From positions 1-7,951 of the forward strand of contig CALJBY010000148.1 of NCBI GenBank assembly GCA_938024025.1: DNA of 7,951 nucleotides, read 5' to 3'. The DNA is from an uncultured bacterium (GTDB lineage Bacteria > Desulfobacterota > WTBG01). Positions 6,441-7,951 of the stretch are shown in pieces. A program made the translations under genes and the position numbers. The notes beneath the pieces were generated by a model. The model did no database searches and was not told the origin of the DNA. It saw only the letters and a program-made list of their open reading frames with translations. Each line of letters opens with the position of its first letter. The stretch's first letter is position 1.

Positions 6441-7601
6441 CTACAGGCCAGCTGCCCTGCGCAGTTTCTTGGCTACATCAGTTTTTTCCCAGGTGAATGT
6501 GGCTTCACTCCTGCCAAAGTGCCCGTAAGCTGATGTTTTTCTATAAATAGGCCTCAGCAGGTTAAGGTGCTTGATCATATCCCCAGGGGTTAGATTAAAA
6601 TGTTTTTTCACCAGCTTGGCAATGTCATCCGGTGGAATCTTGCTGGTCCCGGAGGTATCGATCATCACCGAAACCGGTTCAGCAACGCCAATGCTGTAAG
6701 AGAGCTGCACCTCACATTTTTTCGCCAACCCTGCGGCCACAACGTTCTTTGCAACGTAGCGTGCCATGTAGGAAGCAGACCTGTCCACCTTGGAAGGATC
6801 TTTTCCCGAAAAGGCTCCGCCGCCATGGCTGCCATGTCCCCCGTAAGTATCACAGATAATTTTTCTTCCGGTCAGCCCGCAATCTGCCTTGGGACCTCCC
6901 TCCACAAATCGCCCGGTTGCATTAATGTGAAACTTGGTCTTGCCATCCAGCATCCTGGCCGGTATCACCTTCTTGATTACCTCTTCTATGATACTCTCGC
7001 GCAGGACCTTCTCTTTGAGCGTAGGATCATGCTGCGCGGCAACCACTACCGTGTCCACCCTGATGGGCCGGTCGTTTAAGTACTCGACAGTCACCTGGGT
7101 TTTACCATCCGGACGCAAATGATCGATGATACCTTTTTTCCGTACGTCAGTTAACCGTTTTGCCATTTTATTGGCATAGGTTATGGGCATAGGCATCAAT
7201 TCCGGTGTATCGGAGCAGGCATAACCAAACATGATACCCTGATCTCCTGCACCCTGCTTTCTACCTTTCTTATCAACACCCATGGCAATATCCGGAGACT
7301 GGGTGTCAATCGAGGTAAGCACCGCACAGGTCTCCCAGTCAAAACCCATGCTGGAATCATTGTACCCTATCTCTTTAATGGTCTCCCTGACAATGTCGGG
7401 TATGTGCACATAACAGCTGGTGGTTATTTCGCCTGCTACAACAGCCATCCCTGTTGTTACCATGGTCTCACAGGCAACATGTGCCTTTTTATCCTGGGCA
7501 ATAATTGCATCGAGAATGGCATCTGAAATACTATCAGAAACCTTGTCAGGATGCCCTTCAGTTACAGATTCAGAGGTAAAAAGAAAATCGGTCATTGACA
7601 T
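6441..7601 (-). CDS. metK: S-adenosylmethionine synthetase (methionine adenosyltransferase)
   Basis: The 386-residue cytosolic enzyme makes S-adenosylmethionine from ATP and methionine, using Mg2+ and K+. It shows all the family signatures: [13 protein letters not shown] with GHPDK at 16-20, [12 protein letters not shown] (47-58), the [12 protein letters not shown] signature (117-128), [13 protein letters not shown] (235-247) and the phosphate-binding [17 protein letters not shown] (260-276), ending YGHFGR (359-364). Length is typical of the family. Two starts are in frame, at 7601 and 7595; the first is preferred because AGGAG (7609-7613) lies seven bases before it. It is the first gene of the metK-ahcY operon and supplies the methyl donor whose by-product AhcY recycles. 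Confidence 0.97.
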   Translation of the reverse strand: MSMTDFLFTSESVTEGHPDKVSDSISDAILDAIIAQDKKAHVACETMVTTGMAVVAGEITTSCYVHIPDIVRETIKEIGYNDSSMGFDWETCAVLTSIDTQSPDIAMGVDKKGRKQGAGDQGIMFGYACSDTPELMPMPITYANKMAKRLTDVRKKGIIDHLRPDGKTQVTVEYLNDRPIRVDTVVVAAQHDPTLKEKVLRESIIEEVIKKVIPARMLDGKTKFHINATGRFVEGGPKADCGLTGRKIICDTYGGHGSHGGGAFSGKDPSKVDRSASYMARYVAKNVVAAGLAKKCEVQLSYSIGVAEPVSVMIDTSGTSKIPPDDIAKLVKKHFNLTPGDMIKHLNLLRPIYRKTSAYGHFGRSEATFTWEKTDVAKKLRRAAGL

Positions 7602-7613
7602 AGTGCATCTCCT

Positions 7614-7627
7614 CTTAAAATTTTAAG
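7614..7627. promoter_or_regulatory. 14-bp perfect AT palindrome next to the metK ribosome-binding site
   Basis: CTTAAAATTTTAAG reads the same on both strands and touches the Shine-Dalgarno sequence of metK. It could be a repressor site or an RNA hairpin affecting ribosome access, but an AT palindrome of this size can arise by chance. Confidence 0.25.
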
Positions 7628-7671
7628 TGCTTAAAGGGGTAAACCAGTTTGTTCAATCAAATTAGTCGAGT

Positions 7672-7700
7672 ACTCTAACAGTAAATTATCCTCATTTCAA
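7672..7700 (-). promoter_or_regulatory. Candidate promoter of the metK-ahcY operon
   Basis: On the minus strand TTGAAA (7695-7700) and TAGAGT (7672-7677) are 17 bases apart. The -35 box is good and the -10 box is weaker. The predicted leader of about 65 nt shows none of the SAM or SAH riboswitch cores I know. The palindrome GAGTACTC overlaps the -10 region. Confidence 0.4.
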
Positions 7701-7716
7701 GAAAAAAAGCAGTGAA

Positions 7717-7951
7717 AAAGGGGACGGTTCTATTTTTCTTTATTTGCTTATCCACAAAACTCCAGTATCCCGGATGAAAACCGCCTTGATACCTTTTAAC
7801 CAGACATGTTTGACCGGTTTAATGCCTCTCAAACCCCGCTTTGTAAGCAGGGTCAAGAGGCATGTATCTGAAAAAAAATAATTAAACTCCGGGAAGCCCC
7901 GCCTTGCTTGCCCGGTTACAAGCGAAGCTTATTTAACTAGGGTAGGCGAGG
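7717..7951. repeat. Hairpin-rich, apparently non-coding repeat-like region
   Basis: This stretch upstream of the metK promoter begins with GGGGACGGTTCTATTTTT (7720-7737), which shares GGGGACG with the fragment at 3988. Hairpins follow: GTATC/GATAC (7765-7769 and 7788-7792); ATGCCTCT/AGAGGCAT (7822-7829 and 7856-7863) enclosing an inner stem CCC-x-GCTT/AAGC-x-GGG; and CCGGGAAGC/GCTT-g-CCCGG (7889-7897 and 7906-7915). No reading frame with a start, ribosome site and family resemblance was found. It looks like a REP/RAYT-related repeat array or decayed mobile DNA, cut by the window edge; an RNA gene cannot be excluded. Confidence 0.4.

Noticed and set aside
6600..7079. 159-residue plus-strand reading frame
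   Set aside because: It is antisense to the conserved core of metK, has no family resemblance and no independent ribosome-site context, so it is a shadow frame.
7748..7792. Plus-strand stretch resembling a SAM-I riboswitch (CTTATC, then CCCGGATGAAAACCG, then GATAC)
   Set aside because: The conserved AGAG-x-GG-x-x-GAGGGA core and GGCAACC are absent, the P1 arms do not match and it points away from metK. The likeness is limited to one short patch.
7738..7860. Short minus-strand reading frames in the hairpin region, considered as a decayed gene
   Set aside because: They run only some 20-40 codons, lack starts with ribosome sites and do not resemble any transposase or other family I know.
1..7951. 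CRISPR array, tRNA or rRNA genes
   Set aside because: No regularly spaced direct repeats were seen, and no stretch looked like a tRNA or rRNA on either strand by eye. A tRNAscan/Infernal run would be the definitive test.

Overview
This window looks like part of the chromosome of a Gram-negative, probably anaerobic, cytochrome-rich bacterium. The evidence is a secreted decaheme-type cytochrome whose heme region is laid out like those of Geobacter-type Desulfobacterota, a short (418-residue) archaeal/thermophile-style S-adenosylhomocysteinase, and REP-like intergenic elements. Nitrospirota or an anammox-type planctomycete would also fit, and the sequence alone does not settle the taxonomy.

Layout. 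Bases 1-212 hold a perfect 29-bp dyad, a near-consensus sigma70 promoter and an AT-rich leader with a hairpin. At 213-2999 (+) there is a 928-residue exported protein with ten heme-attachment motifs, two fibronectin-III-like repeats and a large C-terminal domain I cannot name. It ends in a strong intrinsic terminator (3042-3081). A second promoter, overlapped by a 20-bp dyad, leads to a 233-residue exported protein of unknown function (3269-3970, +). Bases 3971-4192, between convergent genes, contain a short REP-like fragment and a 143-bp element bounded by 23-bp inverted repeats (MITE/REP-like). On the minus strand follow a fluoride-export pair, crcB/fluC (4540-4929) and a DUF190 gene (4193-4531), with their own promoter. 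Further along the minus strand are ahcY (5156-6412) and metK (6441-7601), closed by an intrinsic terminator at 5061-5095. The last 350 bases (7602-7951) hold the metK leader and then a hairpin-rich, apparently non-coding repeat-like stretch that opens with another GGGGACG motif.

How the genes work together. MetK makes S-adenosylmethionine and AhcY removes the S-adenosylhomocysteine left by methyltransferases, so this pair is the core of the activated-methyl cycle. FluC exports fluoride, and DUF190 proteins (PII-like fold) commonly sit beside it as presumed regulators. The cytochrome and the downstream secreted protein are separate transcription units with no obvious link to these housekeeping genes. 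The least explained parts are the C-terminal domain of the cytochrome, the two dyads at plus-strand promoters, and the intergenic inverted-repeat elements.
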